Shown here in pieces: positions 53,780-63,523 of a DNA stretch of 64,000 bases. Position 1 is the first letter of the stretch. The number at the start of each line of letters is the position of its first letter. The position numbers were made by a program, and so were the translations under genes. Location of the stretch: assembly GCF_000473065.1 (NCBI RefSeq), contig NZ_AXAZ01000015.1:62001-126000 (forward strand), read 5' to 3'. The notes under the pieces are model-generated. The model searched no databases. It saw only the letters and a list, made by a program, of their open reading frames with translations, and was not told the DNA's origin. The stretch comes from Bradyrhizobium sp. WSM1743. GTDB taxonomy: Bacteria; Pseudomonadota; Alphaproteobacteria; Rhizobiales; Xanthobacteraceae.

Positions 53780-54055
53780 CTAATATAGGCCGATTTGACA
53801 GAAATGCGACCCCCGCGATGCGAGATGATGAATCAACGCATGGCAGCTCCGCAGCCGAAATAAAGCAAATAATATCAAATAGTTAAATCGTTTACACTTG
53901 CCAAGTAGCAGCAGCACGATCAGCACCACGAGCACGACCCCGCCAACGCCCATGCCGGAATGGCCGAGGCCATAGCCGTAACCGCCGAACCGGCCGGAGA
54001 GGCCGCCGACCAGATAGATGATCACCAGGATGATCAGGATGGTCCCCAGCGTCAT
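53780..54055 (-). CDS. DUF3309-like membrane peptide with abnormal C-terminal extension
   Basis: From ATG 54055 the first 53 residues (MTLGTILIILVIIYLVGGL, Gly-rich loop, VVLVVLIVLLLLGK) match the two-helix DUF3309 family, which normally ends right here. The frame instead continues for 38 residues of unrelated, Phe/His/Cys-rich sequence from AT-richer DNA. Reading AAG-TGT-AAA as AAG-GTG-TAA, i.e. adding one G near 53896, would restore a stop at the family's usual end. A one-base loss is the likely cause. Confidence 0.6.
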   Translation of the reverse strand: MTLGTILIILVIIYLVGGLSGRFGGYGYGLGHSGMGVGGVVLVVLIVLLLLGKCKRFNYLILFALFRLRSCHALIHHLASRGSHFCQIGLY

Positions 54056-54163
54056 GGCATCCTCCCTGGCAGCGGCCGAGATGCGATGATCGGCCGCACC
54101 GCCAGAGGAGAAAAGCACATCACGCCCTCGGGTTCCACGGGGGAACCCGACCGGGTGCGCTGT

Positions 54164-54583
<420 letters not shown>

Positions 54584-54627
54584 GGGTCTCCCGTTTCTTC
54601 AGTGATTTGCTTTCGGTGATGTCGCGA

Positions 54628-55332
54628 TCAGTTGGTGGCCTTGCTGGCATTCACCAGCGTCGGCTTTTCAATGTAGTTATCCGCGAACAGCTTTTTCAGG
54701 TTCTGGACCTTCGGGATGTCGTTATAGGCGATGTAGGGCTGGTTCGGGTGCAGCGTCAGATAGTCCTGGTGATAGGCTTCCGCGGGATAGAATGCCTCGA
54801 GCGCGCCGATCTTGGTCACGATTGGCTTGTTGAAGACCTTCGCACCGTTGAGCTGCGCGATGTAGGCCTCCGCCACCTTCTTCTGCTCGTCGGAGGTGGT
54901 GAAGATCGCCGAGCGATATTGCGGGCCGACGTCGGGGCCCTGGCGGTTGAGCTGGGTCGGGTCGTGCACCACCGAGAAGTAGATCTGGAGGATCTTGCCG
55001 TAGGAGATCTTCTTCGGGTCGTACTTGATCTCGACCGATTCCGCGTGGCCGGTGCGGCCGCTCGAGACGGTCTGGTAGTCGGCGGTCGCCTTGGTGCCGC
55101 CGGCATAGCCGGAGACCGCGTTGACGACGCCTGCGGTGTGCTGGAAGACGCCCTGCACGCCCCAGAAGCAGCCGCCGGCGACCACGGCGGTCTGGATGTC
55201 GCTCGCGGGCGCTGCGTCCAATGCGGGAGCGGGGATCACGACCGCATCCTCCGCGGCCCGGGACGGCATCGTGAAAGCCAGCGTCAGGGCGGTGGTTGCG
55301 GCGAGCAGGGAGGCGAGGGCGGTTCGGCGCAT
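54628..55332 (-). CDS. msrA: MsrA, peptide-methionine (S)-S-oxide reductase, exported
   Basis: 234 residues with a Sec signal peptide (about 1-27, ending PSRAAED), followed by the MsrA domain with nucleophile Cys55 in GGCFWG and the SGYAGGTK and GHAESVEIKYDP motifs. It reduces S-methionine sulfoxide, here probably in the periplasm. It is upstream of msrB, whose product lacks a signal peptide. Confidence 0.93.
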   Translation of the reverse strand: MRRTALASLLAATTALTLAFTMPSRAAEDAVVIPAPALDAAPASDIQTAVVAGGCFWGVQGVFQHTAGVVNAVSGYAGGTKATADYQTVSSGRTGHAESVEIKYDPKKISYGKILQIYFSVVHDPTQLNRQGPDVGPQYRSAIFTTSDEQKKVAEAYIAQLNGAKVFNKPIVTKIGALEAFYPAEAYHQDYLTLHPNQPYIAYNDIPKVQNLKKLFADNYIEKPTLVNASKATN

Positions 55333-55592
55333 GGCAATCCTCTTTCGGAAGGGCTGACAGTCTAGGGCGGTCGGGACCGGGCGAACAGCCTGCCCGGGGG
55401 TGTTTCCGCATCATCCGAGATACGGGCAGCGCCGGTGATTGTTACGGCGGGGCGGACACGAGGCCGTGAAGACCGCTGGCGCAGGCAGCGCGACTTGGAG
55501 CCGACTTGGCGGGATGCGGAACTCCGCGCTAGATGAACCGGCGCAATCGACGATCGACCATACGAAATGGTGGCTGGAGCTGACCTGACAAC

Positions 55593-57282
55593 ATGCTGCG
55601 CGTCGTTTCCCTGACCCTCGCCGCTCTGGCCGCCTTCATCTCGAGTGCCGCGGCCGATCCCCAAACCGGCAACGATCTCGCCCTTTGCCGCGACCGCCAG
55701 GCGGAGATGCAGGCTCGCGCCGCCGCCTGCGACAATCTGCTGAACGCCGACCGTCTCACCGGCAAGGACAAGGCGATCGCGCTGTCCGTGCGTGGCAATA
55801 TCCTGCTCAACAAGCGCGACCATGTCCATGCGATCGAGACGCTGTCCATGGCCATCGGCCTCGATCCCGACAACGTCATTGCGCTCAACCTGCGCGGCCT
55901 CGCCTATGAGCGCAGCGGGCAGGACGACCTCGCGATGGCCGACTACAACCTCGCGCTCCAGAAGCGTCCGGCCTTTGGGGTTCCCTACAACAACCGCGGC
56001 GTCATCTACGCACGCCGCGGCGCGCTGCAGAGCGCGATCGAAGATTTCAGCCTGTCGATCAAGTACACGCCGAAATTCCTGCTCGCCTGGACCAATCGCG
56101 CCCGCGCGCGAACGCTGATGAAGGATTTCGACGGCGCGATCGCGGATTTCGCCGAGGCCGAGAAGATCGATCCGGCCGCGCCGCAGATCGCCGGCAACCG
56201 TTGCGTCACTTACGGCATGATGGGCAAGTTCGACCGCGCCCTGGCCGACTGCAACGGCCTGATCGAGAAGCAGCCCAAGAACCTGTTCGTGATCAACAAC
56301 CGCGCTGACGTCAACATGATGAAGGGCGACCTGGAGGCCGCGCTGAACGATTACAACACGGCCATCCAGATCAACCCGAACAATGTCCGCGCCCATTCCG
56401 GCCGCGGCCAGATCTACGAGCGCAGGAAAGATCTCGCGCAGGCCCGCGCCGATTATCGCGCCGCGGCCTATTCGCTGACGAGGTTCGACGAGACCGAGGT
56501 TGCGCGCGCCCGCGCCATCGCGCAGGAGCGGCTCGCCGCCCTGACGCCGCAGGCGCCGGGGGCCGCGCCCACCGGTCGTCGCGTCGCGCTGGTGATCGGC
56601 AACGGCGCCTACAAGAACGCCCAGGCGTTGCCCAATCCGCCCCGCGATTCGAAGCTGATCGCGGGTGTGCTGCGCGACCTCGGCTTCCAGACCGTGATGG
56701 ATACGAGGGACCTCACCCGCGACAAGTTCTTCCAGACGCTGAAGGCGTTCGCCGAGGAGGCGGAAAAGGCCGATTGGGCCGTGGTCTATTATGCCGGCCA
56801 CGGTTTCGAGATCGGCGGGGTGAACTATCTCGTCCCGATCGACGCAAAGCTCACCGCCGACAAGGACGCCGAGACCGAGGCCGTCGCGCTGGAGCAGGTG
56901 ATCGCTGCCGTCGGCGCCGCGCGAAAGCTGCGTCTCGTGGTCCTCGATGCCTGCCGCGACAATCCGTTCGCGCCGACCATGCAGCGCACGCTGGCGCTGA
57001 AGCTGGTCGACAAGGGCTTTTCCAACATCGAGCCCGGCGCCGGCTTCATGGTGGTCTACGCCGCCAAGCATGGCGAGACCGCGATGGACGGCGACGGCAG
57101 CGCCAACAGCCCGTTCGCCACCGCGCTCGCCCCGCGAGATCAAGCAGCCGCGCGTCGAGATCAGGAAATTGTTCGACATCATCCGCGACGACGTCTGGGC
57201 CGCGACGAAGCACGCGCAGCAGCCGTTCACCTACGGCTCCCCGCCGGGCCGGGAAGATTTTTACTTCGTTGCGGGGAGGTGA
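55593..57282 (+). CDS. Secreted TPR-caspase-like protein with a 3' frameshift
   Basis: About 560 residues. A signal peptide (1-22) is followed by five or more TPR repeats (about 60-290; e.g. NVIALNLRGLAYERSGQDD) and a caspase-like C14 domain from about 330 (VALVIGNGAYKNA) with the catalytic dyad His403 (YYAGHGFE) and Cys454 (LDACRDNPF). At 57130-57133 a run of four C's shifts the frame: the zero frame gives ALAPRDQAAARR and ends at 57290, while the +1 frame gives the expected LAREIKQPRVEIRKLF and ends REDFYFVAGR at 57282. Either a real C insertion or a sequencing error. Confidence 0.8.
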
Positions 57283-57284
57283 CG

Positions 57285-57309
57285 AATTGAGTTGCGAAGC
57301 AACTCAATT
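57285..57309 (+). terminator. Hairpin after the caspase gene
   Basis: AATTGAGTTGC, loop GAA and GCAACTCAATT form an exact 11-bp stem directly after the caspase stop, followed by TT. The short T-tract makes it a weak intrinsic terminator; a longer repeat follows at once. Confidence 0.5.
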
Positions 57310-57402
57310 TTCCGGGGCGATGCGAGGCATCGAACTATGGTGCGCAATTGCGCACCTGAGAATCTCGAAATTCCGGGTTCGGCTCTTCGAGCCGCCCCGG
57401 AA
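57309..57402. repeat. TTCCGGGGC inverted repeat
   Basis: The left arm TTCCGGGGC and right arm GCCCCGGAA are about 90 bases apart, and the centre contains GGTGCGCAATTGCGCACC, a perfect 18-base palindrome. It lies between the convergent caspase and helicase genes. A further family of intergenic palindrome in this window. Confidence 0.65.
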
Positions 57403-57419
57403 TGACCGAGTAGACAGCA

Positions 57420-58535
57420 TCACACCACAATGCTCAACCGTTTCGCCGCCCGCGTGATGCCCGTATACAGCCACCGCGCCCTGGACTCCTGAAACGCAAA
57501 GCTCTCGTCGAACAGCACGACGTCGTCCCATTGCGAGCCCTGCGACTTGTGCACGGTCAGCACGTAGCCGTAGTCGAACTCGTCGTAAGGCTTGCGCTGC
57601 TCCCAGGCGATCTGCTCGATGCCGCCCTCGAAGCAATCGGCGCGCACCGAGACTTTCGTCACCTTGTGGCCGAAATCCTCGTCCGGCGACAGCCGCATCG
57701 ACAGGATGCGCGACTTCGAGCGCGAGGTGTTGCGCGACTTGACGCGCCACAGGCCGCCGTTGAACAGGCCCTTCTTGCGGTTGTTGCGCAGGCACACCAG
57801 CTTGTCGCCGGCGACCGGAAAGGTGTCCTCGATGTTCTGGCGCTGGCGCACCCGCATGTTGTAGGCGCGGCGGGTGTTGTTGCGGCCGACCAGAATCTGG
57901 TCGGCGCCCATGACGCGATCGGGATCGAGCTCCTTGCGCGAGACCACCTCGCTCTCGCCGTAACGGCCGATATCGAGCTCGCGGCCCTCGCGGACGTCCA
58001 TCGACATCCGCACGATCGGATCGTCCTGGGCCTGGCGGTGCACCTCGGTCAGCATCGCGTCGGGCTCCGAGTTGGTGAAGAAGCCGCCGCCCTGGATCGG
58101 CGGCAGCTGCGCGGGGTCCCCGAGCACCAAGAGGGGACAGTCGAACGACATCAGGTCGCGCCCAAGCTCCGCGTCGACCATCGAGCATTCGTCGATCACG
58201 ATCAGCTTCGCCTTCGAGGCCGGCGCATCGTCCCACAATTCGAAGCTCGGCTGCTCCTCGCCGGATTCACGCGCACGGTAGATCAGCGAATGAATCGTGG
58301 AGGCGCCGTCGCAGCCCTTGTTGCGCATGACCAGGGCTGCCTTGCCGGTGAAGGCGGCGAACTTCACCTCGCCATCGACGCCATCGGCGATGTGCCGCGC
58401 CAGCGTGGTCTTGCCGGTGCCGGCGAAGCCGAACAGGCGGAAGATCGGCGGCGTGCCGCCCCGGCCCGGCTTAGCTTTGAGCCAGTCGCCAACGGCCTTC
58501 AGAGCGGCATCCTGATGCGGGGTGAATGTGGGCAT
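57420..58535 (-). CDS. RecD-like ATP-dependent DNA helicase
   Basis: 371 residues, a compact superfamily 1 helicase. Walker A GFAGTGKTT at 36-44, Walker B LIVIDECSM, LLVLGDPAQLPPI (motif III) and C-terminal GYVLTVHKSQGSQWDDVVLF (motif V, UvrD_C_2) are visible; RecBC-type partners and the long N-terminus of full RecD are absent. It is common in alphaproteobacteria as a stand-alone enzyme. Roles in repair or in handling phage DNA are unproven. The gene faces the caspase gene tail to tail. Confidence 0.85.
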   Translation of the reverse strand: MPTFTPHQDAALKAVGDWLKAKPGRGGTPPIFRLFGFAGTGKTTLARHIADGVDGEVKFAAFTGKAALVMRNKGCDGASTIHSLIYRARESGEEQPSFELWDDAPASKAKLIVIDECSMVDAELGRDLMSFDCPLLVLGDPAQLPPIQGGGFFTNSEPDAMLTEVHRQAQDDPIVRMSMDVREGRELDIGRYGESEVVSRKELDPDRVMGADQILVGRNNTRRAYNMRVRQRQNIEDTFPVAGDKLVCLRNNRKKGLFNGGLWRVKSRNTSRSKSRILSMRLSPDEDFGHKVTKVSVRADCFEGGIEQIAWEQRKPYDEFDYGYVLTVHKSQGSQWDDVVLFDESFAFQESRARWLYTGITRAAKRLSIVV

Positions 58536-58706
58536 GGCTTTCCAGGAAAACGGGGCGCCGCACTTGAATGAGTCGCCACTCGCAAACTAACCCTTCGTTC
58601 GCTGCAATCAAGTCATTCTCCCGCACGGTGGAATTGCTGCTCCGTAGACAGCGCAGCCTCACGCACTAAGATGAGCCCAACAAGAACAATGCGGGAGGGC
58701 GACGCC

Positions 58707-59909
58707 ATGAAGTTCGGCATCTTCTACGAGCTGCAACTGCCACGGCCCTGGGTGGCCGGCGACGAGCTCGCCCTCTACCAGAACGCGCTCTCGCAGATGG
58801 AGCTCGCCGACAAGCTCGGCTACGACCATGCCTGGGTGGTCGAGCATCACTTCCTCGAAGAATATTCCCACTCGCCTTCGCCGGAATCCTTCCTCGCCGC
58901 GGCCAGCCAGCGCACCAGGAAGATCAGGCTCGGCCACGGCATTCTCCAGCTCACCACCAATCACCCGGCACGCGTCGCCGAGCGTGTCGCGGTGCTCGAC
59001 CTGCTCAGCAACGGCCGCTGTGAATTCGGCATGGGCGAGAGCGCGTCCATCACCGAGCTCGAGCCGTTCGGCCGCGACATGGAGACCAAGAAGGAGGTGT
59101 TCGAGGAGGCGGTTGCCGCGATCTTCCCGATGTTCAAGGACGCCGGCAGCGAGCATCACGGCAGGTATTTCGACATCCCCTTGCGCAACGTCGTGCCCAA
59201 GCCGGTGCAGAAGCCACACCCGCCGCTGTGGATGGCTTGCTCGCAGCTGCCGACCATCGAGCGCGCCGGCCGCCACGGTTTTGGCGCGCTCGGCTTCCAG
59301 TTCGTCAGCGCCGATGCTGCGCATGCCTGGGTGCACGCCTATTACAACGCCATGACCAAGCGCCTGCACAAGCTCGCCGACTACGAGATCAACCCGAACA
59401 TGGCGCTGGTGTCGTTCTTCATGTGCGCCAAGACCGACGAGGAGGCGCGTGCGCGGGCCGACGGCGCCACCTTCTTCCAGTTCGCGCTGCGCTTCTACGG
59501 CGCCTCGCAGAACCGCCAGCGGCCCACGCCCTACACCGTCAACATGTGGGACGAATACAACAAGTGGAAGCGCGACAATCCGCAAGCCCAGGAGGCGGCG
59601 CTGCGCGGCGGCCTGATCGGCTCGCCCGAGACGATCCGAAAGAAGCTGAAGCGCTTCCAGTCTTCGCATATCGACCAGGTCATCCTGCTCAACCAGGCCG
59701 GCAAGAACAGCCACGAGCACATCTGCGAATCGCTCGAGCTGTTCGGCCGCGAAGTGATGCCCGAGTTCCAGAACGATCCGGCGCAGGCGGTCTGGAAGCA
59801 AGGGGTGATGAGCGGCGAGATCAAGCTGGAAGAGATCGACACCGAGGCCTTCACGGATCGCTACGGCAAGCTCGCGATCAACGTCGCCCCGATGAAGGCG
59901 GCGGGATAG
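58707..59909 (+). CDS. LLM-class flavin-dependent oxidoreductase
   Basis: 400 residues from ATG 58707, seven bases after GGGAGGG. It has the bacterial-luciferase-like TIM barrel (MKFGIFYELQLPRPW, DHAWVVEHHFLEEYSHSPSP, IRLGHGILQLTTNHPARVAE). It would oxidise a substrate with FMNH2 and O2; the substrate is unknown and a flavin reductase is not adjacent. It is divergent from the helicase and convergent with the DUF2269 gene. Confidence 0.85.
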   Translation: MKFGIFYELQLPRPWVAGDELALYQNALSQMELADKLGYDHAWVVEHHFLEEYSHSPSPESFLAAASQRTRKIRLGHGILQLTTNHPARVAERVAVLDLLSNGRCEFGMGESASITELEPFGRDMETKKEVFEEAVAAIFPMFKDAGSEHHGRYFDIPLRNVVPKPVQKPHPPLWMACSQLPTIERAGRHGFGALGFQFVSADAAHAWVHAYYNAMTKRLHKLADYEINPNMALVSFFMCAKTDEEARARADGATFFQFALRFYGASQNRQRPTPYTVNMWDEYNKWKRDNPQAQEAALRGGLIGSPETIRKKLKRFQSSHIDQVILLNQAGKNSHEHICESLELFGREVMPEFQNDPAQAVWKQGVMSGEIKLEEIDTEAFTDRYGKLAINVAPMKAAG

Positions 59910-59919
59910 ACGCGCGCAC

Positions 59920-60399
59920 CTAGTCCCAATATGGAATCGCCGGGCGGGCGATCATCAGCCAGAAGATCATCAGCACGGCTGCGAACGCTGGAAACCCAAA
60001 CGCGAACCACCATCGGAAGAGAAGGTAATACCGGGCAGGCAGCTTGGTGTTGCTCGCAACCGCTGCGACGGCGAGATCGCGCATCTGCATCTGCATCCAC
60101 ACCACCGGAAGCCAGAAGGCGCCGGTCACTACATAGAGTGCGATGGACGCCGCAATCCAGCCGTCGCGAAGGGAATACCCGCCCAACCACGCGAGCCATG
60201 TGCCGGTGATCGGCTGCAGGATCACGGCACTCGCCGTGAACAGGAAATCGGCCAGCACCACCGTCTGCGCGACTCCCGCAATCTCGCGCGGGTCGCCGCG
60301 CAGATGCGCCACCAGCATGAAGAAAGCGATGCCGGCGCCGGTGCCGAGCAGGACTGCGGCGCCGATGATGTGCGCCATCTTCACGAGGAAGTAGAGCAT
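59920..60399 (-). CDS. DUF2269-family integral membrane protein
   Basis: 159 residues from ATG 60399 with four predicted membrane segments (YFLVKMAHIIGAAVLLGTG, VVLADFLFTASAVI, IAASIALYVVTGAFWLPV, WWFAFGFPAFAAVLMIFW). The His in KMAHIIG resembles heme- or quinone-site helices, but no function is known. Its start shares one base with the stop of the SDR-DoxX gene (TGATG), so the two are coupled. Confidence 0.75.
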   Translation of the reverse strand: MLYFLVKMAHIIGAAVLLGTGAGIAFFMLVAHLRGDPREIAGVAQTVVLADFLFTASAVILQPITGTWLAWLGGYSLRDGWIAASIALYVVTGAFWLPVVWMQMQMRDLAVAAVASNTKLPARYYLLFRWWFAFGFPAFAAVLMIFWLMIARPAIPYWD

Positions 60400-61679
60400 C
60401 AGCGATCCTCCCGGATCGCCATGGCAACGAGATTGAGCATGATCACCGGCCAGATCTTCAGCATCGGTCCCAGCGGATCGGCCCACAGCCGCGGTACCAG
60501 CACCGTGCCGATCACGGCGTAGGTGAGCGAGATGATCAATGCTGCCCACAGCCCGTAACGGCTCAGAGGCCGCCAGAGAATGGCAAGGCCAATGACGATG
60601 TCTGCGAGCGCGCCGGCGGTAACGGTGAGCGCTGCGACGTTCTCTTGCAGCCCGCCTTCCCGTAGCAACGACATGCCAATGTTCCAGCCCGCGCCCAGCG
60701 AGATGATGCCTGTGGCGATCCAGAACATGCCGAAGACGCCGAAGATCAGCGGCTTGAGTGCATACAGCCGTGCAAACCAGCGTTCCTGCACCGAGGCGGG
60801 CTCACGTGCGAGCGCGACCTCGAGATGGCGCGGCCTCATGCCGGTCACTCGACGCCAGGGCTCAGGGTCGCCGGTCGCGCCGCGCCGCATCTCGGCCTGT
60901 GCCGTCGAGTTGACGGGCGTTCTCCAGCCCAGCATCTGCGCAACGTCGCCCACGCGATAAGCGGCTGAAGCCACCCAGGACGGCAGGTGCAAGCGGTAAG
61001 CAGGCCTCCAGCGTAGCCAGGACCGAAACAGCGCGACCGCGTCGCTGAAACCAATCCGCTCTGGACCGGCCAGATCAAGCGCGACGCGGCAGGGAGCGCC
61101 CGGTCGCAGGAAGAACACCACCGTCTCAACGACGTCGTCGAGATGCACGGGTTGAATAGCTGCCGTGTGTGGCATGACGGGTAGGATCGGAAGTGACGCC
61201 AATCCTCGCAACAGCGCGCTGCCACCATAGGCGGGCCGGCCCACCACGACGGAAGGCCGCAGCACGACCCAGTCGAGGTCCCGCGCCATCAAGACAGCTT
61301 CGCCGTCCCGCTTGCTGCGCGAAAAATCGGTGCGGGCATCGCGATCGCTGCCGATTGCCGAGAACAGGATGACACGGCGGACGCCCATGCTTTCACAGGC
61401 CGCATAAAGCGCCGCGCTGCCGGCGACATGAACGCCTTGCATGTCCTGTCCCTGCAGCGCACCCGCCGCATTGATGACGGCATCGGCGCCTGCAAGAACG
61501 CTCTTCCATTTCGAAGCGTCGGTGGTGCGCGCAACATCGAGGGCGACGTGGACGTGGTGCCTGTCGGGTGACGTCACCGGATGACGGGAGACCAATACGC
61601 ATTCATGCCCTTCGGCGGACAGCCTGGCATGGATTGCCGATCCAATAAGCCCCGTACCCCCAACGAGAACGATGCGCAT
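60399..61679 (-). CDS. NAD(P)-binding SDR-type protein fused to a DoxX-like membrane domain
   Basis: 426 residues. The N-terminal half (1-290) is an extended/atypical SDR fold with GGTGLIGS at 7-14 and VVLRPSVVVGRPAYGG; the C-terminal part (about 300-426) has four membrane segments of DoxX type (LIFGVFGMFWIATGIISLG, VTAGALADIVIGLAILW). Such fusions are thought to act on quinone-linked or lipid substrates at the membrane. It is translationally coupled to a DUF2269 gene. Confidence 0.8.
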   Translation of the reverse strand: MRIVLVGGTGLIGSAIHARLSAEGHECVLVSRHPVTSPDRHHVHVALDVARTTDASKWKSVLAGADAVINAAGALQGQDMQGVHVAGSAALYAACESMGVRRVILFSAIGSDRDARTDFSRSKRDGEAVLMARDLDWVVLRPSVVVGRPAYGGSALLRGLASLPILPVMPHTAAIQPVHLDDVVETVVFFLRPGAPCRVALDLAGPERIGFSDAVALFRSWLRWRPAYRLHLPSWVASAAYRVGDVAQMLGWRTPVNSTAQAEMRRGATGDPEPWRRVTGMRPRHLEVALAREPASVQERWFARLYALKPLIFGVFGMFWIATGIISLGAGWNIGMSLLREGGLQENVAALTVTAGALADIVIGLAILWRPLSRYGLWAALIISLTYAVIGTVLVPRLWADPLGPMLKIWPVIMLNLVAMAIREDR

Positions 61680-62015
61680 TGATTGCTTCTTCGATCTGTC
61701 GGCCAGGATAATGCAAGCCGCTGATCAACTCCGAAGATCTGGAGAATAAAGCGGGTGTGATGCGATCGTTCCTCGCGGTGGAACTGGAGGTTCGCAAAGG
61801 GGCCGCCAAGTCATGTTGCTGACGCAATCTCTGTCTTAGTCGGTGACAACTTAAAACACTACGTGGGAATCACCCCGGTTCGCACGACGGTTCCATAGCC
61901 AAGGGGTTGGCTCGAATCCGCAAAACATCGGCGCAAGGTTCATGAATGCTTTCGCGTTCGCTTGCGCTGTTTGCGGTGCCGGGAACCGGACGACGAAAAA
62001 ATCACAGGAGTTATG
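61680..62015. other. Intergenic region upstream of the RlpA-like gene
   Basis: 336 bases without a convincing gene, less GC-rich than the surroundings. CTCGAATCC near 61910 resembles part of a tRNA T-arm but no cloverleaf can be built. A CAGGAG ribosome-binding site at 62005-62010 belongs to the RlpA-like gene. It should hold the promoters of the two divergent genes. Confidence 0.35.
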
Positions 62016-62504
62016 ATGCTGTTCCGCTCGAGCGCCGCACTTTGCGGCGCCCTGGTCGCGCTTGCTATGTCTGTTACCGTTGCTCGAACTGAAACGCGTG
62101 GGGTTCACTCAAACACCGTCGATGCCGCCTCCGGGGATGCGGTCGTCGGCGCTGCATCCATGTACAATCCATTCAAGCCCGGCAAGGAGGAGGGCGGTCC
62201 GCGCACAGCCTCCGGCGAGCGTTATGATCCCGCTGCCTGGACGGCTGCCATCAAGACGAGTCTGCGAAGGAAATTTGGTGGCGTCCAATTTGGCGCGAGG
62301 CCGAAATATGCTCTCGTCGAGGCCGCAGGCAAGAAGGTCATCGTCAAGATCAATGACGTCGGACCACTCAGGCCCGGCCGCATCATCGACTTCAACGAGC
62401 GCACGATGCGCCATTTCGATCCGAGCCTGGAGCGCGGAGTCATCAAGGACGTGAGAGTGAGCCCCCTTTCAGGGGACGATTGGACGCTGGGGCCGGTGGG
62501 CTAA
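62016..62504 (+). CDS. rlpA: RlpA-like septal ring / cell-wall protein
   Basis: 162 residues from ATG 62016 (62013 is also possible). A signal peptide (about 1-25) is followed by a double-psi beta-barrel domain: GAASMYNPFKPG, RTASGERYDPAAW and VKINDVGPLRPGRIIDF, where the catalytic-type Asp lies in INDVGP (NDRGP in most RlpA). There is no SPOR domain. It probably trims peptidoglycan glycan strands in the periplasm. Confidence 0.82.
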   Translation: MLFRSSAALCGALVALAMSVTVARTETRGVHSNTVDAASGDAVVGAASMYNPFKPGKEEGGPRTASGERYDPAAWTAAIKTSLRRKFGGVQFGARPKYALVEAAGKKVIVKINDVGPLRPGRIIDFNERTMRHFDPSLERGVIKDVRVSPLSGDDWTLGPVG

Positions 62505-62737
62505 ACGTCACGCGCGGTTGAAAGGCAGCTGCGTTGGCCACTTCCGTTTGACGGCCCATGGCCGACCTGCCGGTGCGTTCAGCCGAGGACCGTTCGCGGC
62601 CCCAAAGCGGACGCTGGATATCCTTGCATTCCGCCGGAAGTGACTGCGGCTATGCCCGCCGGCTGAGGCCTCTCTGTCTTCCGCGGAAATCACCTTGTTG
62701 CTATCCTCCCGCAAAACAAAATCTTGCGGAGGAAACG

Positions 62738-63523
62738 ATGCGGTCTCAGACAGTGCCCGCGAATCCGGGAGCTGCCGATGTCACGTCTGCGGTGCTCGCC
62801 ATCGGCCGCTCTGATTTCCCGGATGTGCTGATCGACACGCTGCGTCGGCAAGCGGAGGTCGGCCATTGCATGGTGTTCGCGCTGAGCCGGGCTGGTGCCG
62901 CGCGCTGCCTGCTCGATGCCGGCAACATCCCGATCGGCGGCGATCTCGGCGAAGCCTATGCCGGACACTTCCACGAATCTGATCCCAACCGCGACGCGAT
63001 GTTCGAAGGCGAGGGCGGCGCGCCGATCATGCTGCCTCAGTTCGCGCCGCGCATGTACGGCGCGCGTTACCGAAAAATCTTCTTCCAGGATTCCGGCATC
63101 GTCGACAAATGCGCGACCGCGATCTGGACCGGCGACACCTGTTTCTACGTCAACTTCTATCGCATCGCCGCGCAGGGCCGCTTCAGCGAGGGGCAGCGGG
63201 AACGGCTGAAGTCGATCGCGCCGGTCGTCAGCGCGAGCGTGGCGTGCCATTTCCGGCAAGCCGCAACCCCTGAGAAGACGCTGGCCGCGTTGTTCGCAAC
63301 GTGCGCGCCGCTCGCCGCGCTGACCCCGCGCGAGCAGGAGGTCTGCCGCCGCATCCTGCTCGGCTTCAGCTCCGAGGCGATCTCGCAAGGACTCGGCATC
63401 AGCCTGCACTCGACCCTGACCTACCGCAAGCGCGCCTATGAGCGGCTTGGCATCTCCTCGCAGAGCGAATTGTTTGCGATCGTGCTGAGATTGCTTACGG
63501 GGCCTCATGGCCTGGCTTCATAA
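62738..63523 (+). CDS. LuxR-family transcriptional regulator
   Basis: 261 residues from ATG 62738, eight bases after GGAGG. A long N-terminal part of unknown fold (about 1-185, opening MRSQTVPANPGAADVTSAV) precedes a LuxR helix-turn-helix (LTPREQEVCRRILLGFSSEA, SLHSTLTYRKRAYERLGI). No autoinducer-domain motif is clear, so the signal is unknown. It ends at 63523, directly against the azoreductase stop. Confidence 0.85.
   Translation: MRSQTVPANPGAADVTSAVLAIGRSDFPDVLIDTLRRQAEVGHCMVFALSRAGAARCLLDAGNIPIGGDLGEAYAGHFHESDPNRDAMFEGEGGAPIMLPQFAPRMYGARYRKIFFQDSGIVDKCATAIWTGDTCFYVNFYRIAAQGRFSEGQRERLKSIAPVVSASVACHFRQAATPEKTLAALFATCAPLAALTPREQEVCRRILLGFSSEAISQGLGISLHSTLTYRKRAYERLGISSQSELFAIVLRLLTGPHGLAS

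Noticed and set aside
55362..57230. Open frame of 622 codons antisense to the TPR-caspase gene
   Set aside because: No start signal or domain; the sense strand has clear TPR repeats and a catalytic dyad.
61860..61930. tRNA-like CTCGAATCC sequence
   Set aside because: No matching acceptor, D or anticodon arm could be folded around it.
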